Assembly: GCF_003315295.1 (NCBI RefSeq)
Contig: NZ_QNRI01000005.1
Coordinates: forward strand, 73,398 to 137,397
Direction of reading: 5' to 3'
Length of the DNA stretch: 64,000 nucleotides
Origin: Paraliobacillus ryukyuensis
GTDB taxonomy: Bacteria; Bacillota; Bacilli; Bacillales; Amphibacillaceae
The position numbers were made by a program, and so were the translations under genes. The first letter of the stretch is position 1, and each line of letters opens with the position of its first letter. Below the pieces are notes generated by a model, which searched no databases, had not been told where the DNA came from, and was given only the letters and a program-made list of their open reading frames with translations. Positions 18,010 through 25,468 of this stretch are shown here, piece by piece.

Positions 18010-18639
18010 TCAACCGAATGATTTTTTTGAAACGATATTATATACTATAATCCATCCCACGATAAATAAATATCCAAATCCAAAACCAGCCAGCACATCT
18101 GATAAGTAATGAACATTAATGACGTAACGACTTAGACCGATCATTAAGATCAGTATGACACCGATCAATTGTATCACTAACTTCAACGATGCTTGTTTGA
18201 CTTCTTTACTTACAAAATAAATTAGTAGACCATAGGTAATCATGGCTCCCATTGCATGACCAGAAGGAAAACTAAAACCTACTCCTTCGGCTTCCTCTAA
18301 AATACTCGGGCGCTCTCGCTGAGCAATCAGCTTTATCCAACCATTCAAGCGATATCCGAGGAAGGACCCTGCTACTATCCATATAGAAGCAAACCACTTC
18401 TTCGTCCATAACAAATAAAGAAGTGCTACAATCAAGATGAAAGGAGTAATAAAACTTCCTGACCCGAGTTCTGTAATCCAACGAAAGATAGAAAAAAATG
18501 TAGTACCTGTCCATTGATTAACAAACCTAGACGACCATTGATCAATTATTGGTTCTGTTCCATGCATTACTTGCCAAGTTATCCAGCTTAAAAATAAACT
18601 AACTACCACCGTTGAATGAAAAATGAAACGTTTCTGCAT
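18010..18639 (-). CDS. PAP2 family membrane phosphatase
   Basis: This 209-residue protein has about five or six membrane helices. The phosphatase triad motifs are complete: KLIAQRERP, FPSGHAMGA and SRYVINVHYLSDVLAG. Enzymes of this type dephosphorylate lipid phosphates such as undecaprenyl pyrophosphate or phosphatidylglycerol phosphate. Its position next to the LiaFSR operon would fit the first substrate, but the sequence does not decide this. Confidence 0.88.
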   Translation of the reverse strand: MQKRFIFHSTVVVSLFLSWITWQVMHGTEPIIDQWSSRFVNQWTGTTFFSIFRWITELGSGSFITPFILIVALLYLLWTKKWFASIWIVAGSFLGYRLNGWIKLIAQRERPSILEEAEGVGFSFPSGHAMGAMITYGLLIYFVSKEVKQASLKLVIQLIGVILILMIGLSRYVINVHYLSDVLAGFGFGYLFIVGWIIVYNIVSKKSFG

Positions 18640-18802
18640 TTATATCCCCCATAATAATTTTCCCTAATAAGAACCACCAAGCACTTTTAATTTTAACCTA
18701 TGCTAATAAAATTAGTTTATCACATGTTTAGTTAGAACGAATTCGGGAATTGTATTATTAGAAATAAACACAGATAATAAAGTAAAGAAAGGATGTTATC
18801 AA

Positions 18803-19264
18803 ATGGCAGACAATATTCGTCAAATGAAAAATAGTGAATTAGAAGAATTAATTGAGGGGTTAAATGTAGACCTAGCTAATGAATATGCAGCAGCAATTAT
18901 GTACACGCACAACGCTTCTGTATTAGAAGGCTTGTATCGCCCATTATTAAAACCTTTCTTTGAAGATGAGATTTCCGATGAAATGGGCCATGCTTTATAC
19001 CTATCAAATAAAATAAAAATATTAGGTGGATCTCCTACAACAACACCAGCAAAGGTAAGTCAATATACGGATCCAAAAGATATGCTAGAAGATACACTGA
19101 AAGCTGAAGAAGATACCATCGAACGTTATCAAAAACGTAAAGAGCAAGCTGAAAAATTAGGCTTAACAGAATTGACTAACCATCTAGATGATATGATTGA
19201 TGATGAGACTGGACATAGAGAAGAAGCTATGCGTCTCTTAAAAGATGCCACATTTAATAAATAA
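18803..19264 (+). CDS. Ferritin-like / Dps-like protein
   Basis: This 153-residue four-helix ferritin-superfamily protein has iron-ligand motifs LANEYAAAIMYTHNA (helix 1), DEISDEMGHA (ExxH, helix 2), LKAEEDTIERY (helix 3) and DDETGHREEA (ExxH, helix 4). This is the bacterioferritin/DPS-like arrangement, so iron storage or peroxide detoxification in the cytosol is likely. It has its own terminator. The start ATG 18803 follows AAAGGATG. No close named homologue can be assigned from sequence alone. Confidence 0.82.
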   Translation: MADNIRQMKNSELEELIEGLNVDLANEYAAAIMYTHNASVLEGLYRPLLKPFFEDEISDEMGHALYLSNKIKILGGSPTTTPAKVSQYTDPKDMLEDTLKAEEDTIERYQKRKEQAEKLGLTELTNHLDDMIDDETGHREEAMRLLKDATFNK

Positions 19265-19292
19265 TGAATGACTAGTTAAATTAATTTTTAAT

Positions 19293-19327
19293 ACGTGACC
19301 GATCTGCTTTTTTAGAGACGGTCACGT
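19293..19327 (+). terminator. Terminator of the ferritin-like gene
   Basis: ACGTGACCG pairs with CGGTCACGT around a 17-base loop, followed by TTTTC. Confidence 0.8.
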
Positions 19328-19383
19328 TTTCTATATCTATGTTAAACTAAAGGAATAAACATTTTATTGGGAGGAGTTAAATC

Positions 19384-20547
19384 ATGTGGGAAGCTATTAA
19401 CGATATGCTTGATGCAAAGTACGGAGATATGGTCTCCATACGTAGATACTTACATCAACATCCTGAATTATCATTTCAAGAAGAAAAAACAGTACAATAT
19501 ATCGCTGCTACATACGAAGAAATAGGGATTCCTTATGAACAAAATGTTGGCGGAAATGGTGTTATTGCTAGACTCAAAGGGAACAAACCAGGTAAAACAA
19601 TTGCTTTACGCGCTGATTTTGATGCATTACCGATCCAAGACGAAAAAGAAGCACCTTACAAATCAACCGTAGATGGTGTTATGCATGCATGTGGTCATGA
19701 TGGTCATACTGCGACATTGTTAACAGTTGCCAAAGTATTAAAAGAACACCAAGCTGACTTAGCAGGTACGATTGTTTTTGTTCATCAGCACGCGGAAGAA
19801 TTAGCTCCAGGTGGTGCAAAACCAATTGTAGAAAGTGGCGTATTAGATGATGTTGATCTAGTATTTGGTGCACATCTATGGACAAATACCCCTTATGGAC
19901 TAGTACAGACTGCAGAAAAAGAATTTATGGCAGGAGCAGATAGATTCTCAATTGAGATCCAAGGGAAAGGTGGTCACGGGGCAATTCCTCAACAAACGAA
20001 AGATGCTATTGTAATTGGATCTCAATTAGTTTCTAACTTACAACAGATCGTTAGTAGAAGAATTGATCCATTGAGCACCGCTGTATTAAGTATTGGTACC
20101 TTTCACGCCGGAAATACATTTAACATCATTGCCGATACCGCAGAAGTCACTGGGACAGTTCGAACGTTTGATCAAGCCTTGCAACAACAAATCATTGATG
20201 AAATGGAAGATATCATTAAAGGGACATGTATTGGTTATGGAGCCTCCTACACATTTAATTATGAGAAAGGTTATCCACCTGTCGTTAACCATGCAAAAGA
20301 AGCTAATGTTGTGATAAAAGCAGCAACTCAAGTGTCAGAAGTCACAGAAGCTGCATTGGTCGAACCAACCATGACAGGAGAAGACTTTTCCTATTACTTA
20401 CTAGAAAAACCAGGTGCTTTTTTCTTTGTTGGTGCACAACAAGAAGGAAACTTCCAACCACACCATCATCCAAAATTTGATATCGATGAGCGTGCAATGC
20501 TTGTTGCTGCAAAGACATTTATAGAAATCTTAAAAAACTATCAGTAA
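19384..20547 (+). CDS. yhaA: M20 family amidohydrolase YhaA
   Basis: The 387-residue zinc-dependent amidohydrolase is of the M20D type (hippurate/N-acyl-amino-acid hydrolase). Metal-binding motifs are HACGHDGHTA (about 100-109), HQHAEELAPGGA, GAHLW and the C-terminal HHHPKFDID. The lid domain lies at about 185-300. GGGAGG precedes ATG 19384. B. subtilis yhaA lies in the same ecs neighbourhood. The physiological substrate is unknown. Confidence 0.88.
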   Translation: MWEAINDMLDAKYGDMVSIRRYLHQHPELSFQEEKTVQYIAATYEEIGIPYEQNVGGNGVIARLKGNKPGKTIALRADFDALPIQDEKEAPYKSTVDGVMHACGHDGHTATLLTVAKVLKEHQADLAGTIVFVHQHAEELAPGGAKPIVESGVLDDVDLVFGAHLWTNTPYGLVQTAEKEFMAGADRFSIEIQGKGGHGAIPQQTKDAIVIGSQLVSNLQQIVSRRIDPLSTAVLSIGTFHAGNTFNIIADTAEVTGTVRTFDQALQQQIIDEMEDIIKGTCIGYGASYTFNYEKGYPPVVNHAKEANVVIKAATQVSEVTEAALVEPTMTGEDFSYYLLEKPGAFFFVGAQQEGNFQPHHHPKFDIDERAMLVAAKTFIEILKNYQ

Positions 20548-20554
20548 TATAAAG

Positions 20555-20602
20555 AAAGCTACGACGAATGATGACCGCAAGTCATCTAAGGGTCGTAGCT
20601 TT
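20555..20602. terminator. Bidirectional terminator between yhaA and ecsB
   Basis: An outer stem AAAGCTACGAC/GTCGTAGCTTT and an inner stem GATGAC/GTCATC lie between convergent genes. Confidence 0.88.
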
Positions 20603-20623
20603 GTTAGTATTTCTATACTGTTT

Positions 20624-21832
20624 TTATTTTAATTTCCCTTTTATATAACCGTACACAAATAATAAGCTAAATAACAAACCACCAATCAACATCATAAGCG
20701 AACCTGTTATATCCTTCGAAACCACTACTGTTAGTGTAAATAAAATCGTCTGTAAAAACAACAACTGTTGTAGCATACGAATAACCGCCTGCTTCCGCGC
20801 GTCATGAGATAATGGATACAAATCAATCCATAAAACTATACGATGATGTTGCCATATCGTCATTAACTGAAGTCCTGCTAAATAAAGAAATAGTATCCCA
20901 ATCAAAACAGCTATCCACTGTTGAGGAATATAATAAATAGCAATTAATCCGATAACAAGCAATCGTATATACATTCCCAAGTAATCACTACTACGTGCCA
21001 GTGTAATGCGATATAGATAGGTATAGCTATTCTTTTGATCAAATGGGACACGCGCAGTTAGCAAATGCACAAGCCAATGTCTTTTTTTTACTTGTGATTT
21101 TAAATGCGGCACATCAGTAAACATATTTGCTAAGCGATAAAAACTACGCATTCGCATACGGTCTTTTTCGATTAATAAATCCCAAGCTAAAGCTTTCTGC
21201 CGCATATTTAGATAATAAGCATATAAAAATAAAATAAACAATAAAAAAGTTGTTATTCCAGCAAAAACTGGCGAACCTTCAATGAAAAAGAAAAACAATA
21301 CAAATTGCAAAATAAAACGTGCAACGTTATCAAACATTCGGCTATACTTATCCCTTATTTTCAACATCCACCATGTCGCCATGAGATTCCATGCTTTTAA
21401 AATAAGTAACACAATTGCATACAACCAGTATCCACGATAATCACCAAAACTTGCTGCATACAACGGAGCAAATACAGCTAACACTAAGATAACTAAATAC
21501 AACTGTAATAAGTAACTAACAAAAATCGCATTAAAAAAATACCGACTCATCTGTTGTTCAGCAGGTAATAAAAAAACTAAATCCGCTTCTTTTAAAAATG
21601 TTTGGATCGGACTATAGGTAGCAACTAAACTAAAAAAGAAAGCAATAATCCAGACTGTTGGAAAATTGGCTGGTAAGGTGCTTAGAAATTGCTGATAATA
21701 ATATGCTCCCGCAGATAGTAAAAACAGGATAGCAATCGCCGTATGTCCATTTAACATATATTGTAAATATCGGCTTGTTTCTTTCACATACGCACGAAAT
21801 CGATTCATAAAAAACCGTTGCGCATTAAACAT
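20624..21832 (-). CDS. ecsB: ABC transporter permease EcsB
   Basis: The 402-residue integral membrane protein has about nine hydrophobic segments and is the membrane half of the Ecs transporter. Ecs affects protein secretion, regulated proteolysis and competence in B. subtilis. It overlaps the end of ecsA by eight bases. The third gene, ecsC, is absent here, since yhaA follows in the opposite orientation. Confidence 0.9.
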   Translation of the reverse strand: MFNAQRFFMNRFRAYVKETSRYLQYMLNGHTAIAILFLLSAGAYYYQQFLSTLPANFPTVWIIAFFFSLVATYSPIQTFLKEADLVFLLPAEQQMSRYFFNAIFVSYLLQLYLVILVLAVFAPLYAASFGDYRGYWLYAIVLLILKAWNLMATWWMLKIRDKYSRMFDNVARFILQFVLFFFFIEGSPVFAGITTFLLFILFLYAYYLNMRQKALAWDLLIEKDRMRMRSFYRLANMFTDVPHLKSQVKKRHWLVHLLTARVPFDQKNSYTYLYRITLARSSDYLGMYIRLLVIGLIAIYYIPQQWIAVLIGILFLYLAGLQLMTIWQHHRIVLWIDLYPLSHDARKQAVIRMLQQLLFLQTILFTLTVVVSKDITGSLMMLIGGLLFSLLFVYGYIKGKLK

Positions 21833-22571
21833 GGTTATCTGCTTCTTTCGTTAATTGAATATAAATATCATCAAGTGTCGCATCTGGCATATCAAACTCT
21901 AGCTGTAGATCACTTAATGTTCCATTCGCTTTGATCTTTCCTTCATGTAAAATGATAAATCGATCACAATAACGCTCAGCTGTAGCTAAGATATGGGTAG
22001 ACATTAATATACCCGCCCCACGTTTTTTCTGTAATTCCATCCATTCTAGAAAAGATTGGATACCTAGTGGATCTAAACCCACAAATGGTTCATCCACAAT
22101 ATAGAGTGCCGGTTCAACTAAAAACGCACACATAATCATTACCTTTTGTTTCATACCTTTTGAAAAATGAATAGGGAACCATTTAAGTTGTTTCTCTAAA
22201 CGAAATGCTTTTAATAATGGCTGTAACCTCGCTTCAAAAGTCGTTTCATCCAACTGATATGCCATTGCAGTTAAATGTAAATGTTCATATAATGTCAATT
22301 CATCATACAGTAAAGGCATTTCAGGGATATACGCAAACTGTTTTCGATAATACTCAGGTGCTTCTTGAAAAGTTTTTTGATTAATCTTAACTGCGCCCTT
22401 TTTTGACTGCATTAATCCAATGATATGCTTGATAGTGGTACTTTTCCCTGCTCCATTTAAGCCAATTAATCCAACGATTTCATTTGGATTAACATCAAAA
22501 GAAATACCATGTAGCACATTTTTATTTGTATAGCCACCCACTAATTGATCAATATGTAATAACGCGCTCAA
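21825..22571 (-). CDS. ecsA: ABC transporter ATPase EcsA
   Basis: The 248-residue ATPase has Walker A GLNGAGKST (about 37-45), a degenerate signature HFSKGMKQKVMI typical of Ecs/Nat-type exporters, Walker B ALYIVDEPFVGLDP, and the switch His in STHILATAERYC. It pairs with EcsB and is divergent from hit, as in B. subtilis. Confidence 0.93.
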   Translation of the reverse strand: MSALLHIDQLVGGYTNKNVLHGISFDVNPNEIVGLIGLNGAGKSTTIKHIIGLMQSKKGAVKINQKTFQEAPEYYRKQFAYIPEMPLLYDELTLYEHLHLTAMAYQLDETTFEARLQPLLKAFRLEKQLKWFPIHFSKGMKQKVMIMCAFLVEPALYIVDEPFVGLDPLGIQSFLEWMELQKKRGAGILMSTHILATAERYCDRFIILHEGKIKANGTLSDLQLEFDMPDATLDDIYIQLTKEADNHV

Positions 22572-22797
22572 CTTAATTCCTCCACTCTCTAACGGTTACT
22601 ACTCAGATTTTACCATTAAATTTTAATAAATCCAAAAAAATTAGGTATATATTTTGTTAATCTGTAGATATTAGTAGTGAGGGAGTTGGATATAAGCTTT
22701 TACCACACATTCATAACAAATGAGGTGTTTGTGAAAGATAATTAACTGCTTGTAAAATCTTTGTTAAAAAGAAGATATCCGAAAAAGACATGAGGTG

Positions 22798-22827
22798 TTG
22801 ACAATCGGTATTTACTAGCAATATACG
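22798..22827 (+). promoter_or_regulatory. Predicted sigma-A promoter of a small RNA
   Basis: A perfect TTGACA (22798-22803) is followed by an 18-base spacer and TATACG (22822-22827). No ORF follows before the hairpin terminator at 22884-22953. Confidence 0.55.
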
Positions 22828-22833
22828 TGTTTA

Positions 22834-22953
22834 AAGAATCATTCCCCTGATTCCAAAACAAAATAAATATCCTTCTCCTTTAGACAAGTGGGTTGTCAGG
22901 AACAACAGGTCTTTATAGATACTGTTTCCAACGACATACCCACTTGTTTTTTT
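22834..22953 (+). ncRNA. Candidate small regulatory RNA (~120 nt) upstream of hit
   Basis: The predicted transcript begins with a six-base-pair hairpin (GAATCA 22836-22841, TGATTC 22848-22853) that shows TTCCCC in its loop. A single-stranded C/U-rich stretch (CCTTCTCC, 22871-22878) follows. It ends in a long imperfect hairpin (22884-22897 with 22933-22947) and seven T. C-rich loops of this kind are the seed regions of several Firmicute sRNAs that pair with Shine-Dalgarno sequences. The alternative is a cis-acting attenuator in the hit leader, whose ATG lies 60 bases further on. It was identified from sequence features alone. Confidence 0.5.
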
Positions 22954-23012
22954 ACTTCATTACTTTTAAATGTTAGTATAAAGGTAAAATATGATAGGAG
23001 TTGAGGATTTAC

Positions 23013-23441
23013 ATGGCTGAAAGAGATGAACTTTTTTTAAAAATAATCAATGGAGAAATCCCTGCTGCAAAGGTCTATGAAGACGACGATGTATTCGCCT
23101 TTTTAGATATTAGCCAAGTGACAAAAGGTCATACACTACTCGTACCAAAACAACACGTTAAAAATATTTATGAAACATCTGAAGACATTGCAAGTAAATT
23201 ATTTGCGAAAGTTCCTAAGATAGCTAATGCGATAAAAGAAGCCTTTCAACCAGAAGGAATAAATGTACTTAGCAATACTGGTGAAATTGCTGGTCAATCT
23301 GTTTTTCATTTACATATTCATTTGATCCCACGTTACGGATCAGAAGACGGCTTTAAACCAAAATGGGAAACACACGGTGATGACTATACCTCAGAAGACT
23401 TACAATCCATAGCTCGCAATATTCATCAAAAAATTAATTAG
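23013..23441 (+). CDS. hit: HIT family hydrolase (Hit)
   Basis: This 142-residue histidine-triad nucleotide hydrolase has the active-site motif HLHIHLIP near residue 100 and N-terminal CDS-like strands (DVFAFLDISQVTKGHTLLVP). It hydrolyses nucleoside phosphoramidates and related adenylates. The start at 23013 is supported by GAGG six bases upstream. An extension to 23001 lacks a site. It is divergent from ecsA as in B. subtilis. Confidence 0.93.
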   Translation: MAERDELFLKIINGEIPAAKVYEDDDVFAFLDISQVTKGHTLLVPKQHVKNIYETSEDIASKLFAKVPKIANAIKEAFQPEGINVLSNTGEIAGQSVFHLHIHLIPRYGSEDGFKPKWETHGDDYTSEDLQSIARNIHQKIN

Positions 23442-23443
23442 CC

Positions 23444-23560
23444 AGAGGCTGAGACAAAACAGAATTAGAGAAACCAGAATGCGAACAATGTGAACGAAGC
23501 GTAAGCAAAATACGTAGACTTCGGATTTTGCTTATTCAGTTCCTCTTTTGTCCTAGCCTC
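23444..23560. repeat. Intergenic inverted-repeat element (AGAGGCT family)
   Basis: AGAGGCTGAGACAAAA at the left and TTTTGTCCTAGCCTCT at the right form an imperfect outer stem. AAGCAAAAT pairs with ATTTTGCTT in an inner stem. Elements with this terminal motif recur between genes in Bacillales. Here it follows the hit stop directly and could act as its terminator. Confidence 0.65.
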
Positions 23561-23634
23561 TTTGTGGATTTCTTTTTGTATTAATGTCTGTTATAATTAA
23601 ATAACTTCGCATTCGGCAAACAGTGCACGAATGG

Positions 23635-23669
23635 AAGAATATAGTTAGTTGAGCAGAGGAGAGAATTAG
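23635..23669 (+). promoter_or_regulatory. TRAP binding site overlapping the trpP ribosome binding site
   Basis: Six clean NAG triplets lie at 23642, 23646, 23651, 23656, 23661 and 23667 (UAG, UAG, GAG, GAG, GAG, UAG) with spacers of 1, 2, 2, 2 and 3 bases. A possible AAG lies at 23635. The last four overlap the Shine-Dalgarno GAGGAG and reach the start codon. B. subtilis TRAP blocks trpP translation through an equivalent site. Confidence 0.75.
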
Positions 23670-24185
23670 ATGCAGACCAAAGTATTGGTTTTGTTGGCCT
23701 TATTTATTAGTATTGGAGCGGTACTTCATATCATTGCACCACCGATATTTGGTGTGAAACCCGATATTATGTTAACAATGATGTTTTTAGGTATTTTGTT
23801 ATTCCCTAAATTCCAGTATGTGATCGTGCTTGCGTTTGCAACCGGGATACTATCAGCGTTAACCACAAATGCACCGGGAGGACAAATTTCAAATTTAGTA
23901 GATAAACCTATCACAGCACTTGTTTTTTTTGGATTACTACTAATGCTACCGAAATCTACCAACCAAAAATTAGTTGCACCTGTTCTAGTGGCTATTGGTA
24001 CAGCGGTAAGTGGTACAGTCTTCTTAACCATGGCGCTATATGTAATTGGATTATTACCCGGAAGTTTTGGTGGATTATTTATTGGCGTGGTATTACCAGC
24101 AATTGTAATTAATGTAATTTTAACTATAATCTTGCACCCATTGTTAAAAACAATTATGAATCGTTCCCAAATCTCAGCTGCATAA
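23670..24185 (+). CDS. trpP: Tryptophan transporter TrpP
   Basis: The 171-residue membrane protein has about five helices and is close to B. subtilis TrpP (YhaG), with KPDIMLTMMFLGILLFPK and ALTTNAPGGQI as family landmarks. It is probably a tryptophan uptake protein of the ECF S-component-like class. GAGGAG precedes ATG 23670 and is embedded in a TRAP site, so translation should fall when tryptophan is plentiful. It has its own terminator. Confidence 0.92.
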   Translation: MQTKVLVLLALFISIGAVLHIIAPPIFGVKPDIMLTMMFLGILLFPKFQYVIVLAFATGILSALTTNAPGGQISNLVDKPITALVFFGLLLMLPKSTNQKLVAPVLVAIGTAVSGTVFLTMALYVIGLLPGSFGGLFIGVVLPAIVINVILTIILHPLLKTIMNRSQISAA

Positions 24186-24222
24186 TTGAGAGTGAGAACA
24201 TACAACAACAAGGAAATCAAAG

Positions 24223-24266
24223 AGACTTTGCTTATCATTGATGGATAGATAAGCAAAGTCTTTTTA
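24223..24266 (+). terminator. Terminator of trpP
   Basis: AGACTTTGCTTATC (24223-24236) pairs perfectly with 24248-24261, followed by TTTTT. Confidence 0.9.
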
Positions 24267-24355
24267 GCATAAAGCTCAAAAAATAAATGAATTTTATGTT
24301 TGATGCTGATAAAAATAGAGAAAATAGTATAATATAAGGGAAAGGAGTGTTTTTT

Positions 24356-24718
24356 ATGGCAAACGGAAAGTCTTTACTACTTGGAATGTTAGCTGGAGGC
24401 GCTGTAAGTGCAGTAGTAACTTTACTAAGCACACCAAAATCGGGAAAAGAACTGCGACATGACGCAAAATCAAGAGGCGAAGAAATTGTTCAATCTTTGG
24501 ATAAAATTAAAGCTGAAGGACGTTTACTTACTGAACAGATTGCAAATACCTCTAAAGAGGGTGCTGAGCTAATCAAGGAATTATCAGCAGATATGAAACA
24601 TTCGATTGAAAACTGGAAAAATACTATTGAACCACATCAAAAAAATATACAAAGCTATCTTGCTCAAATTGAGGATAGACTAAAAGAATTGGAAGAACAA
24701 ACAAGTTCAAGAACATAA
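24356..24718 (+). CDS. yhaH: YtxH-domain protein YhaH
   Basis: This 120-residue protein has a glycine-rich hydrophobic N-terminus (LLLGMLAGGAVSAVVTLLS, about 7-25) and then STPKSGKELR, the YtxH/gas-vesicle-like signature. A long amphipathic coiled tail follows to the end. Such proteins are membrane-associated and stress- or sporulation-linked. The function is unknown. ATG 24356 with AAAGGAG upstream. It lies beside trpP as in B. subtilis. Confidence 0.85.
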   Translation: MANGKSLLLGMLAGGAVSAVVTLLSTPKSGKELRHDAKSRGEEIVQSLDKIKAEGRLLTEQIANTSKEGAELIKELSADMKHSIENWKNTIEPHQKNIQSYLAQIEDRLKELEEQTSSRT

Positions 24719-24719
24719 A

Positions 24720-24748
24720 AAAAATTGCCCTTCAAAGGGCAATTTTTT
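24720..24748 (+). terminator. Terminator of yhaH
   Basis: AAAAATTGCCCTT pairs with AAGGGCAATTTTT around a two-base loop, ending in T. Confidence 0.88.
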
Positions 24749-24751
24749 GTT

Positions 24752-24912
24752 TATCTTGTTGCATTTAAATCTTCAATTGAATTTATATCCATATAACTTG
24801 GTACTACTAATTCAAGTCTTACTCCTTCAAAGTTCAGGCCTGAATTCACAAGATTTTTTTTATATTGTTCATAAAAGTTTTAGAAATTTTGATTCTCTGT
24901 CAAATGTGGTGG
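24752..24912 (-). pseudogene. Fragment of a glycine-betaine binding protein (OpuAC-like)
   Basis: On the minus strand 24752-24874 encodes FYEQYKKNLVNSGLNFE followed by GVRLELVVPSYMDINSIED. This aligns with LYEEYQDQLVELGVNLK and GAKTGLVVPEYMDVNSIGD of the intact OpuAC at 25469-26395. A stop interrupts the frame just upstream, and both ends of the gene are missing. It is about 60% identical, so it is a remnant of an older or horizontally acquired paralogue rather than a recent copy. Confidence 0.8.
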
Positions 24913-24969
24913 TGCAATTTTCACTCCATCATCTCTTTTATTACACTTACATTATTAATCCTACTTGTA

Positions 24970-25189
24970 CCTGAACCGCAGGGGAAATATACTCGCTTTC
25001 CTCGGGCACGGCCTCGGGCACACAGGACGTGGGTCAGTTAGACGTTGTCACAGGACGTGACGGTTTTCGTCTAACTTCTAATCACTTAACCAAGTGGATC
25101 TTCGGACGCGTGGGACTGCGATTACTCATCCCATCGAAAACATTTGCTGTTCCCGTAGGAGTCTCGCATATTTCTTCTGCTAAGGTACT
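24970..25189. repeat. Bacillaceae intergenic repeat element
   Basis: The element opens with CCTGAACCGCAGGGGAAATA, has GC-rich text unlike the surroundings, and closes with TAGGAGTCTCGCATATTTC. This is the style of the widespread non-coding Bacillaceae repeats that often adjoin insertion sequences. Inside is a nested hairpin: AGTTAGACG (25036-25044) with CGTCTAACT (25068-25076), and GTCAC with GTGAC within it. Confidence 0.65.
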
Positions 25190-25190
25190 T

Positions 25191-25388
25191 TTATAATAAG
25201 ACGCTTCTTATCTCTTGACGCCCCAGTATCTTCTTTTTCAATCGCTCAAAACGCTTAATACCATAAGATATGCATTTCGTCACTTTTATTGTATTGTTCA
25301 CACCCTCAATATATCCATTATTAAAGAGAGGGGTTGCATGTATTTTTTTCTTCGAGGGAAGCTTTGAGAAATCAAGGGATACCACCAC
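25191..25388 (-). pseudogene. C-terminal fragment of an ISL3-family transposase
   Basis: The 65-residue frame contains FNNGYIEGVNNTIKV and SYGIKRFERLKKKIL, the extreme C-terminus of ISL3 (IS1165-like) transposases, including the conserved EG.NN..K segment with the last catalytic Glu. More than 300 upstream residues are missing, so it is an insertion-sequence scar. Together with the adjacent repeat and the binding-protein fragment it fills the yhaH-opuAC gap. Confidence 0.75.
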
Positions 25389-25411
25389 ATTTAGTATAGA
25401 GCCGAAATTTT

Positions 25412-25450
25412 AAAAGGCTATCTTTAGATTTCACCTAAAGATAGCCTTTT
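25412..25450 (-). terminator. Terminator of the opuA operon
   Basis: A 16-bp perfect stem (25412-25427 with 25435-25450) lies 19 bp past the opuAC stop. Confidence 0.9.
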
Positions 25451-25468
25451 CAAACATAAAATTAAATT

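Noticed and set aside
20624-22571. Missing ecsC as a sign of deletion
   Set aside because: ecsC is dispensable and absent from many Bacillaceae; a clean bidirectional terminator follows ecsB, so there is no scar.
22834-22953. RsaE/RoxS, 6S or SRP RNA
   Set aside because: The C-rich loop is reminiscent of RsaE, but the overall sequence and structure do not match any of these as I know them.
24747-24974. Plus-strand 75-residue ORF
   Set aside because: It is antisense to the OpuAC fragment, Leu-rich by composition and has no ribosome binding site.
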